From an uncultured Erysipelotrichaceae bacterium (lineage in GTDB: Bacteria > Bacillota_I > Bacilli_A > RFN20 > CAG-826), in contig CADCNT010000012.1 of the NCBI GenBank assembly GCA_902802905.1, positions 1-64,000 of the forward strand: 64,000 nt of DNA, in the 5' to 3' direction. Each line of letters opens with the position of its first letter. The stretch's first letter is position 1. The notes under the pieces were generated by a model that had not been told where the DNA came from, did no database searches, and was given only the letters and a program-made list of their open reading frames with translations. Position numbers and translations under genes: made by a program. Of this stretch, positions 34,533 through 42,203 are shown piece by piece.

Positions 34533-34820
34533 TTATTTTTCATTCCATTCATTGCCACAGTTTAGGCAAACGAAGTGGTATCTTCCATCTCCTGGAGTGT
34601 TCTCAACGTATGTACCGACAACAGAAGCTCTGCACATTGGGCAGGTACCTTCACGTCTGACTGTGCCTACACAAGCACCACCACTGACCGAGCTTAATTG
34701 CTCTTCAGTGAGTTCGATGCCTTCTTCTTTGGCTAAAGCAAGTAATTCAGCTTCGTTTTTGCAGTGGCTTGCCTTTTCAAGCTGCTCATCGGTTAAGCCT
34801 TTAAGTAATTCTTTTCTCAT
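34533..34820 (-). CDS. Double-glycine-leader zinc-ribbon protein B
   Basis: 95 residues. Leader MRKELLKGLTDEQLEKASHC... to SSVSGG at 43-48, then a 47-residue ribbon with CPMC and CLNCGNEW. The leader is almost the same as in A, C and D (shared Cys near residue 20, LAKEEGIELTEEQL, SGG), while the ribbon is diverged, the usual pattern for leader-peptide families. The ATG at 34820 has AAAGGAG upstream. It follows the AbiEii-like nucleotidyltransferase gene (34885-35595) by 64 bases and has no repeat of its own, so the two are probably one transcript from site B. Confidence 0.78.
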   Translation of the reverse strand: MRKELLKGLTDEQLEKASHCKNEAELLALAKEEGIELTEEQLSSVSGGACVGTVRREGTCPMCRASVVGTYVENTPGDGRYHFVCLNCGNEWNEK

Positions 34821-34884
34821 GTTTTAATCTCCTTTACTTATTATTTCTATTTATAATCACGTATATTCTTCTTTCATTATACGT

Positions 34885-35595
34885 TTATAAAATTGTTTTT
34901 AGCCACTCATTAATGCTTTCAATCATCTCTTCTTTACAAACGTTATATTTACTTTGGAACGTTGGGACTGCAAATGGTGGCTTGAATTCTTTATTTTCTG
35001 GAATCCTTTTTGGAAGAATATATTCTTTTAAATTCGCACTTTTCCTATATTTATTTTCTTGTTCATTTATTAACAAAACATATTTCTTTATTTCTTCTTT
35101 ATTAAGATGCGATTGATCAATTTTAGTGAAAGAATAGATATCCACTAGATGTTTATATGGGCGAGTTAGTTCATTTAATAAAGAAACTAGTTTCTCGGCG
35201 ATAACATATTCAATGCACGCGCCCCAGAATATCACTCCTTCAAAGAAATATTGTTCTACTCTAATGTCGGAAAAGAAGCTGATTCTCTTGCCTTCAATTT
35301 GGCCGTTTAATCCGTTTACTTTGCTAAAGCAAGTGAAGGATGGTTCATAAAAATTTTCTGTTTCTTCATCATAAGAGAAGTAGATTTCGCCAAAAGCATG
35401 TTTTAGCTTTTCTTCCACCACTTTCGGCTCTGAATAGAAAACTATATCAACATCTTTTGTGTATCTAGCGTGATCTTTTAAGTAATACTGGCAAAGTAGG
35501 CCACCAACAACATTGAAGTCAAGGTCAGTTAAAACCAATCTCTTTAATACTTCTTTGATGGAGGGATCAATTTTACCAATAGTGATTGTCTTCAT
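34885..35595 (-). CDS. AbiEii-like nucleotidyltransferase, paired with protein B
   Basis: 236 residues from the ATG at 35595; an in-frame TTG at 35613 lies too close to the predicted transcript start. Nucleotidyltransferase motif: VVGGLLCQYYLKDHARYTKDVDIVFY holds the GG and Asp-x-Asp (KDVDIV) of the MNT/AbiEii fold. Later IEYVIAEKLVSLL and RPYKHLVDIYSF follow. Clear paralogue of 61110-61856. AbiEii proteins are toxin components that transfer nucleotides to targets such as tRNA; no AbiEi antitoxin is present. Instead a leader/zinc-ribbon gene follows, as at the second locus. Activity and target inferred. Confidence 0.72.
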   Translation of the reverse strand: MKTITIGKIDPSIKEVLKRLVLTDLDFNVVGGLLCQYYLKDHARYTKDVDIVFYSEPKVVEEKLKHAFGEIYFSYDEETENFYEPSFTCFSKVNGLNGQIEGKRISFFSDIRVEQYFFEGVIFWGACIEYVIAEKLVSLLNELTRPYKHLVDIYSFTKIDQSHLNKEEIKKYVLLINEQENKYRKSANLKEYILPKRIPENKEFKPPFAVPTFQSKYNVCKEEMIESINEWLKTIL

Positions 35596-35626
35596 ACTCA
35601 CTTTACTAGCCAAATTCCTTTTGACG

Positions 35627-35665
35627 ACTATATGTTAACATATCAACTGTCACAAATGTGCCACA
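35627..35665 (-). promoter_or_regulatory. Direct-repeat promoter, site B
   Basis: TGTCACAAATGTGCCACA (35648-35665). On the minus strand its end gives TTGTGA, then 17 bases, then TATAGT (35627-35632). Directs the nucleotidyltransferase gene and, through it, protein B. Confidence 0.78.
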
Positions 35666-35730
35666 CGTAAAAAAGAAAAACTGTCGTCTGGGGTAACTCC
35701 TCTATTTTTTTATAAAACATTTTGACATTT

Positions 35731-35757
35731 TTGGATAAGTTGGTTTGGACAATTACA
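35731..35757 (+). repeat. 27-bp dispersed repeat, copy 1
   Basis: TTGGATAAGTTGGTTTGGAC and the next 7 bases match 42161-42187 at 23 of 27 positions, with all four differences being transitions. Meaning unknown; both copies lie at edges of the leader/zinc-ribbon island. Confidence 0.45.
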
Positions 35758-35817
35758 GTTAATGACATTGAGTAATTGATTCGTTCTGTTTTGCATAAAA
35801 TCTTTCATTAACAATAT

Positions 35818-35940
35818 GTCGCGTAAAGCTTGCGTCGCTAGCCCTGAAGCGATTTTTTTGCTGCCGCCCGAAGCCCCGTATGAAGCTTGAATTCGTGGGC
35901 GGCAGACGTTTGCTTAAGCTGGTCGTTACAGCGCGACACG
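35818..35940. ncRNA. Candidate structured RNA next to the IS element
   Basis: A stretch clearly richer in G+C than its surroundings with several stems: CGC/GCG (35820-35834), TCGCT/AGCGA followed by T7 on the plus strand (35835-35859, terminator-like), and a perfect 9-bp CTGCCGCCC/GGGCGGCAG (35861-35869 with 35897-35905), plus GCT/AGC pairings near 35920. No good protein frame: the 82-codon frame here has no family features. It lies between the repeat promoter (site B) and the tnpB end. It could be a cis or trans RNA, or an unrecognised part of the transposon right end. Strand uncertain. Confidence 0.4.
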
Positions 35941-35996
35941 GAGATCTATAAACTTGTGAAAACAAAAAGGACTGACAATAATAGTCAATCGTGAAC

Positions 35997-37445
35997 TTAC
36001 CCGGCAATTGAATTACCAGGCATCTTAGTTATGAACTGATTGATTATCTCAACTAGTTCATATCCTTTTGGGTAGTTCCTACCCGATATCCCTACATTTC
36101 CAGCTTTACCATTCCAATTAATATAATCTTCATTTAAAAACTGGTCAGTCACAGGAATATATTCTCTTTTTGGGTTAGATAGTCCTTTTGAAGGAACATT
36201 AAATCCTTTTCCACTTATTTGCTTATAGACTCGCATAATGTTATAAGCACCTAGAGAATCTGCATTATAGATGTGGTTATGGCATCTCACCAAACCTCTT
36301 TTAACACGATATTTCTTGTTTGAGCATCTTTCCGACACTTCTTTGCTAGTTGGCAAGCAAGAAGAAGTATAGGCTTCACTTACTTTAATAAGTTCAATGC
36401 CCTGAAGTTGAAGCTTATATGATAGAAGTTGATAAATTCTATCAAAGCAAACAACTCTGATGTTTTGATTATAACGATGTTTTTCATTATTATTTACAAA
36501 CACCCTATTTACATTTAGTAAGCCTGATAAATCTCCAATAATGACTTTGGAAATATCGTTATTAATACAATAATCAACAATCATTTTTGTAGAGCGATGC
36601 AGAATAAGATTGATCCTTTTTCTCTTTAATTCATACAAGCCTTTTATCCTTTTAGTAGTTTCTCCTTTCTTGTGATTTGGATAACAGGTGTCAAACTTGG
36701 ATTGATAATAAGCAATCTTTCTAGAGAAATAGTAATTGGTGTTAAGCAAAGATTGACCTGAGACAATAAAGGAAGTTCCCTTATTGTCATAGACTGTTAG
36801 CAGGTTCTTTGTACCAATATCTATACTTACATAATGCTTATTATCTTTTTTAAGTGGAAGAGATGGTTTCTCATAAATGATGTAGACTTTGTATCGATTA
36901 TTGCTTAAATACGAAAATTCTACTTGCTTAATTTTATTAAATTTTCTATTTAACTTTATGTAGTAATATGAGAATTCTATTTGATACTTTTCTTTAAGAA
37001 ATAATCTAAGTGCTTTAGGGGTTGATAAACGAATACTATTATCATCCATTACTTTAAAACTATTAGATAGATATTTGATATTCATATGATATCCATCTTT
37101 TTTATAGTAAGGAGAATTTGGTTCCCCATCATTTTCTTTCAAGCGACCATTATCTTTTCTTTTTTGCCATTTATAGTGAAGTGTAAGATAGCTTTTCCAA
37201 GATTCATCTAATCTAGCTAATACATCTTGAGCGGTTTGGCTTGGTAAAGACTTATACCAAATATTATCCTTTAGTCTCTTTTTTTGATCATACCAGTTAG
37301 GCATTCTTTCAAAGCCTAATGACTTATATTCTTTTCTTTCATAATTACCAACATTAAATAACTTACTAGCGGCATAGCAAAGATGTCCAAGAATGATGGA
37401 CTCTTTTTCTTTAATAGTTATTTCAAATTGGTAAGCTAGTAACAT
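35997..37445 (-). CDS. tnpB: TnpB-type RuvC-like RNA-guided nuclease homologue
   Basis: 482 residues. RuvC-I DIGTKN (D209), RuvC-III NADSLGAYNI (D396). The RuvC-II position, usually E in IxxEDL, is Gly here: VIIGDLSGL (G304-D305). A Glu appears instead at E357 in VSEAYTSSC, where most TnpBs have Pro. This fits the 'rearranged catalytic site' TnpB type, or else a nuclease-dead protein. The zinc ribbon is reduced: the second pair is RCHNH and the first has one Cys (SSC). Its last codons lie in the right-end hairpin, as expected if the guide RNA overlaps the 3' end. Starts 3 bases after tnpA. Confidence 0.88.
   Translation of the reverse strand: MLLAYQFEITIKEKESIILGHLCYAASKLFNVGNYERKEYKSLGFERMPNWYDQKKRLKDNIWYKSLPSQTAQDVLARLDESWKSYLTLHYKWQKRKDNGRLKENDGEPNSPYYKKDGYHMNIKYLSNSFKVMDDNSIRLSTPKALRLFLKEKYQIEFSYYYIKLNRKFNKIKQVEFSYLSNNRYKVYIIYEKPSLPLKKDNKHYVSIDIGTKNLLTVYDNKGTSFIVSGQSLLNTNYYFSRKIAYYQSKFDTCYPNHKKGETTKRIKGLYELKRKRINLILHRSTKMIVDYCINNDISKVIIGDLSGLLNVNRVFVNNNEKHRYNQNIRVVCFDRIYQLLSYKLQLQGIELIKVSEAYTSSCLPTSKEVSERCSNKKYRVKRGLVRCHNHIYNADSLGAYNIMRVYKQISGKGFNVPSKGLSNPKREYIPVTDQFLNEDYINWNGKAGNVGISGRNYPKGYELVEIINQFITKMPGNSIAG
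36001..36020 (-). repeat. IS right-end hairpin
   Basis: CCGG/CC-A-GG stem with a bulge, loop related to that of 37968-37988; overlaps the final codons of tnpB and would be the 3' end of a TnpB guide RNA scaffold. Confidence 0.65.
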
Positions 37446-37447
37446 TA

Positions 37448-37852
37448 TTACTCCTTTTCTTGATCTTGAATGTATTTTCTTATTGCTTCTTCCGATATTG
37501 AACCAATAGTTTCAACGTAGTAAGAAGGATTCCATAATTCACCTTTCCATAATTGCTTTGTTAATTCTGGAAATTCTTTCAATAGCAGCCTACCTGATAT
37601 GCCTTTCATCATTTTAGCGATATACGAGATTGATATTTTCGGTATAGCGGAGACAAATACATGAACATGGTCTTTGGTGCCTACTTCAATTTCAGCGATT
37701 TCGAATCCTTTTTCTTTTCCAACATTTATCAATATTTCTTTTAATCTCTTTTCAATATTAGAAGTTAATACTTTTCTTCTATATTTAGTCGACCAAACAA
37801 TATGATAGTTAACATTAAAAACACATGTCCTTCCATGTCTTAACTCACCCAT
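37448..37852 (-). CDS. tnpA: IS200-type Y1 transposase
   Basis: 134 residues, normal for the family. HUH motif HVHVF (H62, H64) and catalytic Tyr127 in AIRKYIQDQ. Early NVNYHIVWSTKYRRKVL is the standard first strand. It cuts and joins single-stranded DNA at the end hairpins without target duplication. Looks complete, so the element may still be active. The ATG has a weak purine tract upstream. Located 116 bases inside the left-end hairpin. Confidence 0.95.
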   Translation of the reverse strand: MGELRHGRTCVFNVNYHIVWSTKYRRKVLTSNIEKRLKEILINVGKEKGFEIAEIEVGTKDHVHVFVSAIPKISISYIAKMMKGISGRLLLKEFPELTKQLWKGELWNPSYYVETIGSISEEAIRKYIQDQEKE

Positions 37853-37967
37853 ATCTATATCCTCTACATATAGTATATCAAAAAAGTGGATGAGTCTCCA
37901 CTTAATATTTATATTATTTTAGATGTTTTTATTCACATATAGTGACTGATTATTTATTCACTTTCAT

Positions 37968-37988
37968 CTCGGCAATTGAATAACCGAG
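37968..37988 (-). repeat. IS left-end hairpin
   Basis: 5-bp stem CTCGG/CCGAG with an 11-base loop; related in loop sequence to the right-end hairpin at 36001-36020. Probable TnpA recognition hairpin. Confidence 0.7.
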
Positions 37989-38031
37989 GATTCCCGTTTA
38001 TTGTCCTAATTCGCTTAATAGATATTAAAAA

Positions 38032-38340
38032 TTAGTATTGATTTTTAACAACTCGATATTCACTATGGCAGTCTAAGCAATCATATGTATCCCATGCAAT
38101 TCTACCCATGTCATGTTGACCAGTAAATTTTGTGTTTGTAGAACCACATTTTGGACATTTATTTGGGAAATTAATATTTCCGTCAGGATCACAAAATCCA
38201 CCATTAACTGCAGCTAATTGTTCGTCGGTAAGTTCAATGCCTTCTCTTTTAGCCAAATCAAGAATCTCTTTATTTGAATTGCACTTATTTAGTTTATTAA
38301 TTTGTTCTTCGCTTAATCCTTTTAATAATTCTTCTTTCAT
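38032..38340 (-). CDS. Double-glycine-leader zinc-ribbon protein C
   Basis: 102 residues from the ATG at 38340 (AAAGGAG 10 bases upstream; an in-frame TTG two codons earlier is ignored). Leader MKEELLKGLSEEQINKLNKC... to AAVNGG (48 residues), then CPKC and CLDC in a ribbon with a longer middle loop. Differs from A, B and D in having NGG instead of SGG and LAKREG instead of LAKEEG. It directly flanks the IS element; a nucleotidyltransferase partner is not present here, and may have been removed by the insertion or rearrangement (inference). Confidence 0.76.
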   Translation of the reverse strand: MKEELLKGLSEEQINKLNKCNSNKEILDLAKREGIELTDEQLAAVNGGFCDPDGNINFPNKCPKCGSTNTKFTGQHDMGRIAWDTYDCLDCHSEYRVVKNQY

Positions 38341-38363
38341 GTTCAAAGGTCTCCTTTATTAGT

Positions 38364-38400
38364 TTTATATTAGCACTTAACCTGTCACAAATGTGTCACA
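38364..38400 (-). promoter_or_regulatory. Direct-repeat promoter, site C
   Basis: TGTCACAAATGTGTCACA (38383-38400): here the two 7-mers TGTCACA are identical, 11 bases apart. On the minus strand TTGTGA is followed by TATAAA after 15 bases (38364-38369), or a poorer TAAAAC after 17. Directs protein C. Confidence 0.75.
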
Positions 38401-38414
38401 AAAAGCTAGCGTTT

Positions 38415-38627
38415 TATCCAAACTTCATAAATATGTTCTTTATTAATTCAGTTAGAATTACTAACTTGCCTATCGGAAATATTGTTCAAGAAAAAGCAGG
38501 TTATCCAGTCTACCTTACAGGTTTCTTGTCTTTGATTGGTGTGGTTAGTTTCCTTGCCTACTTTATTGAGACAGGTATTTATAAATTAATCTTAAAGAAA
38601 AAGGTGAACAATAGTCCACCTATTTAA
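38415..38627 (+). pseudogene. C-terminal fragment of a membrane transporter (MFS-like)
   Basis: The plus-strand frame encodes about 70 residues: NSVRITNLPIGNIVQEKAGY, then VYLTGFLSLIGVVSFLAYF and a basic Lys-rich end. This looks like the last two helices of a major-facilitator transporter (the 'G-x-x-x-x-KxGY' loop then final helix). No start codon with a ribosome binding site; the frame opens inside promoter C, so it is a remnant cut off when this island was assembled. Ends next to the giant lipoprotein gene. Confidence 0.5.
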
Positions 38628-38640
38628 TAATGAATTATGT

Positions 38641-41600
38641 TTAGGCCCCAGGATCTGTTTGAACAACTCTAAATGATACATAGTAGGCCCAAACGCAAAC
38701 CGCATCATAGAATTGATTATAGAAATAACCAATATTAATTCCATCTCCGAAGAATCCGAGTGGTTTAGAATTATAATCTCCGTATGCGTTTTGCATGTGA
38801 GTTGCGGTAAAGGCAACAAGCATTTGATAACTATCTCCAGTATCAAATGAGATCATCTTACCTTTTAAGCCATAGACGTAAGTTCCATCCCAATAGAAGT
38901 CTTCAATAGAATCATATTTGTTATAAGTTATTTCTGGTGTAGCATTTGGACTATCAAACGATGCTTGGTGATATTTTCCAGGGTGGGATAAATCGTCAAT
39001 ATCATCTTCGTCATTAATAATTCCATCAATCTTTGTAAGGATTCCAAATGTTATTGATAATAGTTCTTTAGGAATAATACCGATTTTACAAAGGTAACCT
39101 TTGAAGCTATAGTTTGTACCTTTAATTAAGTTATAGATTTCAACTTTAATTTTCATAAATGCCAAGTCTTCTTCGGTAACACTTACGAAGTCTTTGACTT
39201 CTTCAGCATCAAGGTTTTTAAAGTCATCAGCGACAATCTTTACTGTTTTAACTCTTTCATTGGAACTATCACATGTAAACTGGATACCATAAGCTTTTGT
39301 TGCTGCTTCAATGTAGCAGTTAGTAACAAAGCTAAATACGTTTCCGTGTTCATCGTTGCTTCTGTAGAAGCGTGTGCTGGTAAGTTCTTCTTCAACCTTT
39401 GAAATAAGATTTTCATAAATATTGATGTCAATATCACCAGAGTTAATTGAAACGACAAAGTCGAAAATCTTTTTTGCGGCGTAGAATGCAGATTGTAATT
39501 TAACTGCGACAAGGTTTAAGTCTGGTTCAATTTCAAAACCAAAGTTGAATACTGTCTTTAATAAGATTGAGAAACACTCAAGTGGAGCAATACTGACTGA
39601 TGAAACAATGTCAGAAGCAGTCATTGCTTCACAGAAATTCCTGAATGTATTTGTGAATGAGTCAATTGTTGCTTGAGATGAGAAATATGACTTCATTGCA
39701 TAGTAAGTTAATGATTTAAGAATTTCTGAAAGTTCATCATCACTATAAAAGTGATAAGAAGTTAAGTCAGCAATAATATCGTTTTCAATGGTTGTGTAGG
39801 CGTGACCATCGTTATGACGGATACCTGCTAATGTGTGGTTGAGTTCAGGGAAGACAATTGTTTTTGTTTTTGACTTATCAATAATCTTTCCATCAACTGA
39901 ATAGATTAAATTGTCTGCTGGGAAAAGTAGATTTCCGTTTGCATCATAATAAATATTAAGTGTAGCTTTTTCACCTGTTGAATCAGGATGACTTGCTATA
40001 GCAAAGTTATAATAATAACGATAATAAGCTGTTGTATAGTTGCGAACTTCGTCCATCATTGGAGCGTAGTATTGAGATTTAAATGTATTCCAAATTGTAT
40101 AGGCTTCAAGGAAGGTGTTAAGAACGGTTTGTTGACCAACTTCTTCAAGTTCCTTCTTTAAATCTTCAATCTTTTCGCTGATTTCTTGGATGCGGTTTTC
40201 AATTTCTTGGAGTTTGTCCATGATTCCCGCTAATCTATCAAGCATGAGAAGTGAAGGATTTCTTAAGAAATCAAGACCAAATGCCTTACCTACAGCATCT
40301 CCAGCCATAGCATAGTCGCCAGAATAAACGCCATAGGCGATTTTTCCAAGTGTAGTGCCAATGAAAATAAGATCATCAATCGTAGAATCTTCATCTTCAT
40401 CCAAAGCTAGGTTCTGAATATAAGATTTGATACCAAGATAGCTTGCACCTTCATCTTGGTTAATTGTTCCTGTTTTGGTTGGGTCATATCCAACAATTAC
40501 TGGTGTTGATTCAACAGCAACGTCAATCTTTTCATCTGCAAACAACTTGTAAAGAGGATCAATTACTTTTTCACCAATCTTGATTTCATTAAATGAAACA
40601 CTGGCGTTATCTAGATTACTTTGAGTTGTAATATCAATCTTTCCATAGATCTCATAATCGTTAGCAACATTGATTGAACTAATTACTACTTCTGCATCAG
40701 GAATAGTAATAAATAAATTCTTATTATTTGGTTCGGTTAACATTGTTAAAACATTATCAACGAACAATTGAGAAATTCTACTTCCAACAGCATGGATACG
40801 ATAATCACCTCTGAAGGTATCTTTCTTCATTGGAGTAATCAAAAGTGATGTAACTGTTTGAGGAGTAGCACATTCAAAATTAAGTTCATGGGCTTGGCCA
40901 TCATCAAGGGCTTCTTTAGCAATATTGAATTTGATGTTATTACAGAAGTCACTTAATGTTTGCTCATTAAAGTCACCTTTGAAGTGAACTTTGGCGTCGA
41001 ATCCATTAAAGTCTTCATGGATGCCAGTAACATTAAATTCATAGTTTTCGTTTTCAGTTAGCGAAAAATAGTTATATGTTCCATCTTTAATTTTTTCAAG
41101 ATATTCTTCTGAAGTCATCTCCCCGTGAACTAATGATTGGTATTCAGTATATACTGAAAATATAATATCTTTCTCACTTTTAACAATTGTGTAAGAAGAT
41201 TTATCAATAAATACTGTAGGAACTTGTTTTTCATTTACTTCAAGCGGCATTGTCAAAAAGATTTCTTTCTTATTTGTAGCCTTTGAGAATGAAACATAAC
41301 CGGTTCCTTTTTTAACTAAACCAGTTGTACGAATAGTTATAACTTGGTTTTCAGAAGTGACATTGCTGACTTTTAAATCTTCAAATGCACCTGAAAGAAG
41401 AACTTGATTGTTAGAAATCGAGTTATTCATTTCAACACCATCGCTCGCTAAAACGATTTGAATATCCTTATCGCCATCAAAAAAGTGTTGATCGCTTAAG
41501 AATGGTCCATTAACTGGATGATATTCACTAAAGTCAATAAATGGATCGACATTTTCAAATAAAGCATATAAAGATAAATCAGCGACAACAGGAGTAGAAA

Positions 41601-41835
41601 AATTGTAATTTACTTGTAAGGCTTGATCAGAACACCAACATACAAAGTTCTTTTCAAGTTGTGTAGGACTTTCAGGTTCACTAGCACATTCACCGTTTTT
41701 TACAGTTTGAGTTAAATATAATTCGCTTCCATTATAGAAATTAACAGTGTGTTCTTTAATGCTACTTGAAGAACAACCGCTCAATAAACAAACACTCATC
41801 ATTGAGGTAAATAATAATTTAGTCAGTTTAATCAT
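38641..41835 (-). CDS. Giant lipoprotein with an InlB-type repeat and helical core
   Basis: 1064 residues from the ATG at 41835 (AAGGAGG upstream; an earlier in-frame start adds 19 residues before the signal). Lipobox CLLSGC near residues 16-21. Residues 28-90 match an InlB B-repeat/Flg_new beta-grasp unit (VNFYNGS...FVCWCSD...LSLYALF). Then Ig-like beta regions (100-430), a long helical part with a coiled coil QEIENRIQEISEKIEDLKKE near 550, and a C-terminal globular region ending in WAYYVSFRVVQT. The helical core between beta regions resembles helical toxins or adhesins, but no family is recognised. It uses the same direct-repeat promoter as the leader/zinc-ribbon genes. Confidence 0.75.
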   Translation of the reverse strand: MIKLTKLLFTSMMSVCLLSGCSSSSIKEHTVNFYNGSELYLTQTVKNGECASEPESPTQLEKNFVCWCSDQALQVNYNFSTPVVADLSLYALFENVDPFIDFSEYHPVNGPFLSDQHFFDGDKDIQIVLASDGVEMNNSISNNQVLLSGAFEDLKVSNVTSENQVITIRTTGLVKKGTGYVSFSKATNKKEIFLTMPLEVNEKQVPTVFIDKSSYTIVKSEKDIIFSVYTEYQSLVHGEMTSEEYLEKIKDGTYNYFSLTENENYEFNVTGIHEDFNGFDAKVHFKGDFNEQTLSDFCNNIKFNIAKEALDDGQAHELNFECATPQTVTSLLITPMKKDTFRGDYRIHAVGSRISQLFVDNVLTMLTEPNNKNLFITIPDAEVVISSINVANDYEIYGKIDITTQSNLDNASVSFNEIKIGEKVIDPLYKLFADEKIDVAVESTPVIVGYDPTKTGTINQDEGASYLGIKSYIQNLALDEDEDSTIDDLIFIGTTLGKIAYGVYSGDYAMAGDAVGKAFGLDFLRNPSLLMLDRLAGIMDKLQEIENRIQEISEKIEDLKKELEEVGQQTVLNTFLEAYTIWNTFKSQYYAPMMDEVRNYTTAYYRYYYNFAIASHPDSTGEKATLNIYYDANGNLLFPADNLIYSVDGKIIDKSKTKTIVFPELNHTLAGIRHNDGHAYTTIENDIIADLTSYHFYSDDELSEILKSLTYYAMKSYFSSQATIDSFTNTFRNFCEAMTASDIVSSVSIAPLECFSILLKTVFNFGFEIEPDLNLVAVKLQSAFYAAKKIFDFVVSINSGDIDINIYENLISKVEEELTSTRFYRSNDEHGNVFSFVTNCYIEAATKAYGIQFTCDSSNERVKTVKIVADDFKNLDAEEVKDFVSVTEEDLAFMKIKVEIYNLIKGTNYSFKGYLCKIGIIPKELLSITFGILTKIDGIINDEDDIDDLSHPGKYHQASFDSPNATPEITYNKYDSIEDFYWDGTYVYGLKGKMISFDTGDSYQMLVAFTATHMQNAYGDYNSKPLGFFGDGINIGYFYNQFYDAVCVWAYYVSFRVVQTDPGA

Positions 41836-41898
41836 TTTCAAAACCTCCTTGTTTAACAGATTAGTTATACATTTTTTAATGAATGAGAGCATCCATTA

Positions 41899-41936
41899 AC
41901 TATATTTTACAAAATAGTTGTCACAGAAGTGCCACA
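41899..41936 (-). promoter_or_regulatory. Direct-repeat promoter, site L
   Basis: TGTCACAGAAGTGCCACA (41919-41936). On the minus strand CTGTGA, 16 bases, TATAGT (41899-41904). The transcript would have a leader of about 57 bases before the lipoprotein ATG. Confidence 0.7.
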
Positions 41937-41969
41937 AATTTTTTGATAGTGAAAATGATATTTTTCTTC

Positions 41970-42117
41970 TGTGGCAATTTGTTTGTTGAAATATGTTTGT
42001 CTATATAGGAATGAAGAAATATGTCGATATAAATAACTATTATTTTTTTATAAGGGAGGGAGGGAGAAAGAGTAAGTAGTAAGTAATAAAAAAATCTATT
42101 TAATAAATAGATTTTTT
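41970..42117 (+). ncRNA. Candidate small RNA or micropeptide unit
   Basis: A degenerate repeat-type site TGTGGCAATTTGTTTG (41970-41985) gives TTGTTT, 17 bases, TATATA (42002-42007); about 100 bases on is a perfect 13-bp terminator (42089-42117) with T6. The transcript would hold a purine block GGGAGGGAGGGAG (42054-42066) and a short frame from the ATG at 42012 of about 22 codons without a well-placed ribosome binding site. It accounts for the gene-free stretch between the lipoprotein and rRNA methyltransferase genes. Speculative. Confidence 0.35.
42089..42117 (+). terminator. Perfect bidirectional terminator
   Basis: AAAAAATCTATTT-AAT-AAATAGATTTTTT: a 13-bp perfect stem, with A6 and T6 flanks so that it works in both directions. 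On the minus strand it lies after the rRNA methyltransferase gene. Confidence 0.9.
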
Positions 42118-42160
42118 AGTTTGTTTTGTTAGTAAGTTATAGAAGGATTATTGGATAAGA

Positions 42161-42187
42161 TTGGATAAGTTAGTTTAGATAATCACA
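42161..42187 (+). repeat. 27-bp dispersed repeat, copy 2
   Basis: TTGGATAAGTTAGTTTAGAT and the next 7 bases match 35731-35757 at 23 of 27 positions; a further partial copy TTGGATAAG lies directly before it (42151). Confidence 0.45.
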
Positions 42188-42203
42188 TTAATTACAACTA
42201 TTT

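Larger units (their letters stand above)
35965..38000 (-). mobile_element. IS200/IS605-family insertion sequence
   Basis: Contains tnpA (37448-37852) and tnpB (35997-37445) in tandem on the minus strand, bounded by two related hairpins instead of inverted repeats, as usual for this family: left end CTCGG...CCGAG (37968-37988) and right end CCGG...CC-GG (36001-36020). Both share the loop CAATTGAATWACC. Exact ends and target site cannot be fixed without an empty site; the limits given are approximate. It sits between protein B's unit and protein C. Confidence 0.8.

Noticed and set aside
34471-34827. 118-codon plus-strand frame opposite protein B
   Set aside because: Antisense to a gene with three paralogues, a ribosome binding site and a terminator.
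34885-35595. Complete AbiE toxin-antitoxin system
   Set aside because: Only an AbiEii-like transferase is present; no AbiEi-type winged-helix antitoxin gene adjoins either copy.
35759-36007. 82-codon minus-strand frame next to tnpB
   Set aside because: It spans the structured GC-rich stretch and the IS end, has no recognisable domain, and starts within the end of tnpB; the RNA-like structure explains the sequence better.
36001-37988. CRISPR-like or Cas12-type system around the RuvC protein
   Set aside because: No repeat-spacer array was found; gene pair and end hairpins fit IS200/IS605 with TnpB.
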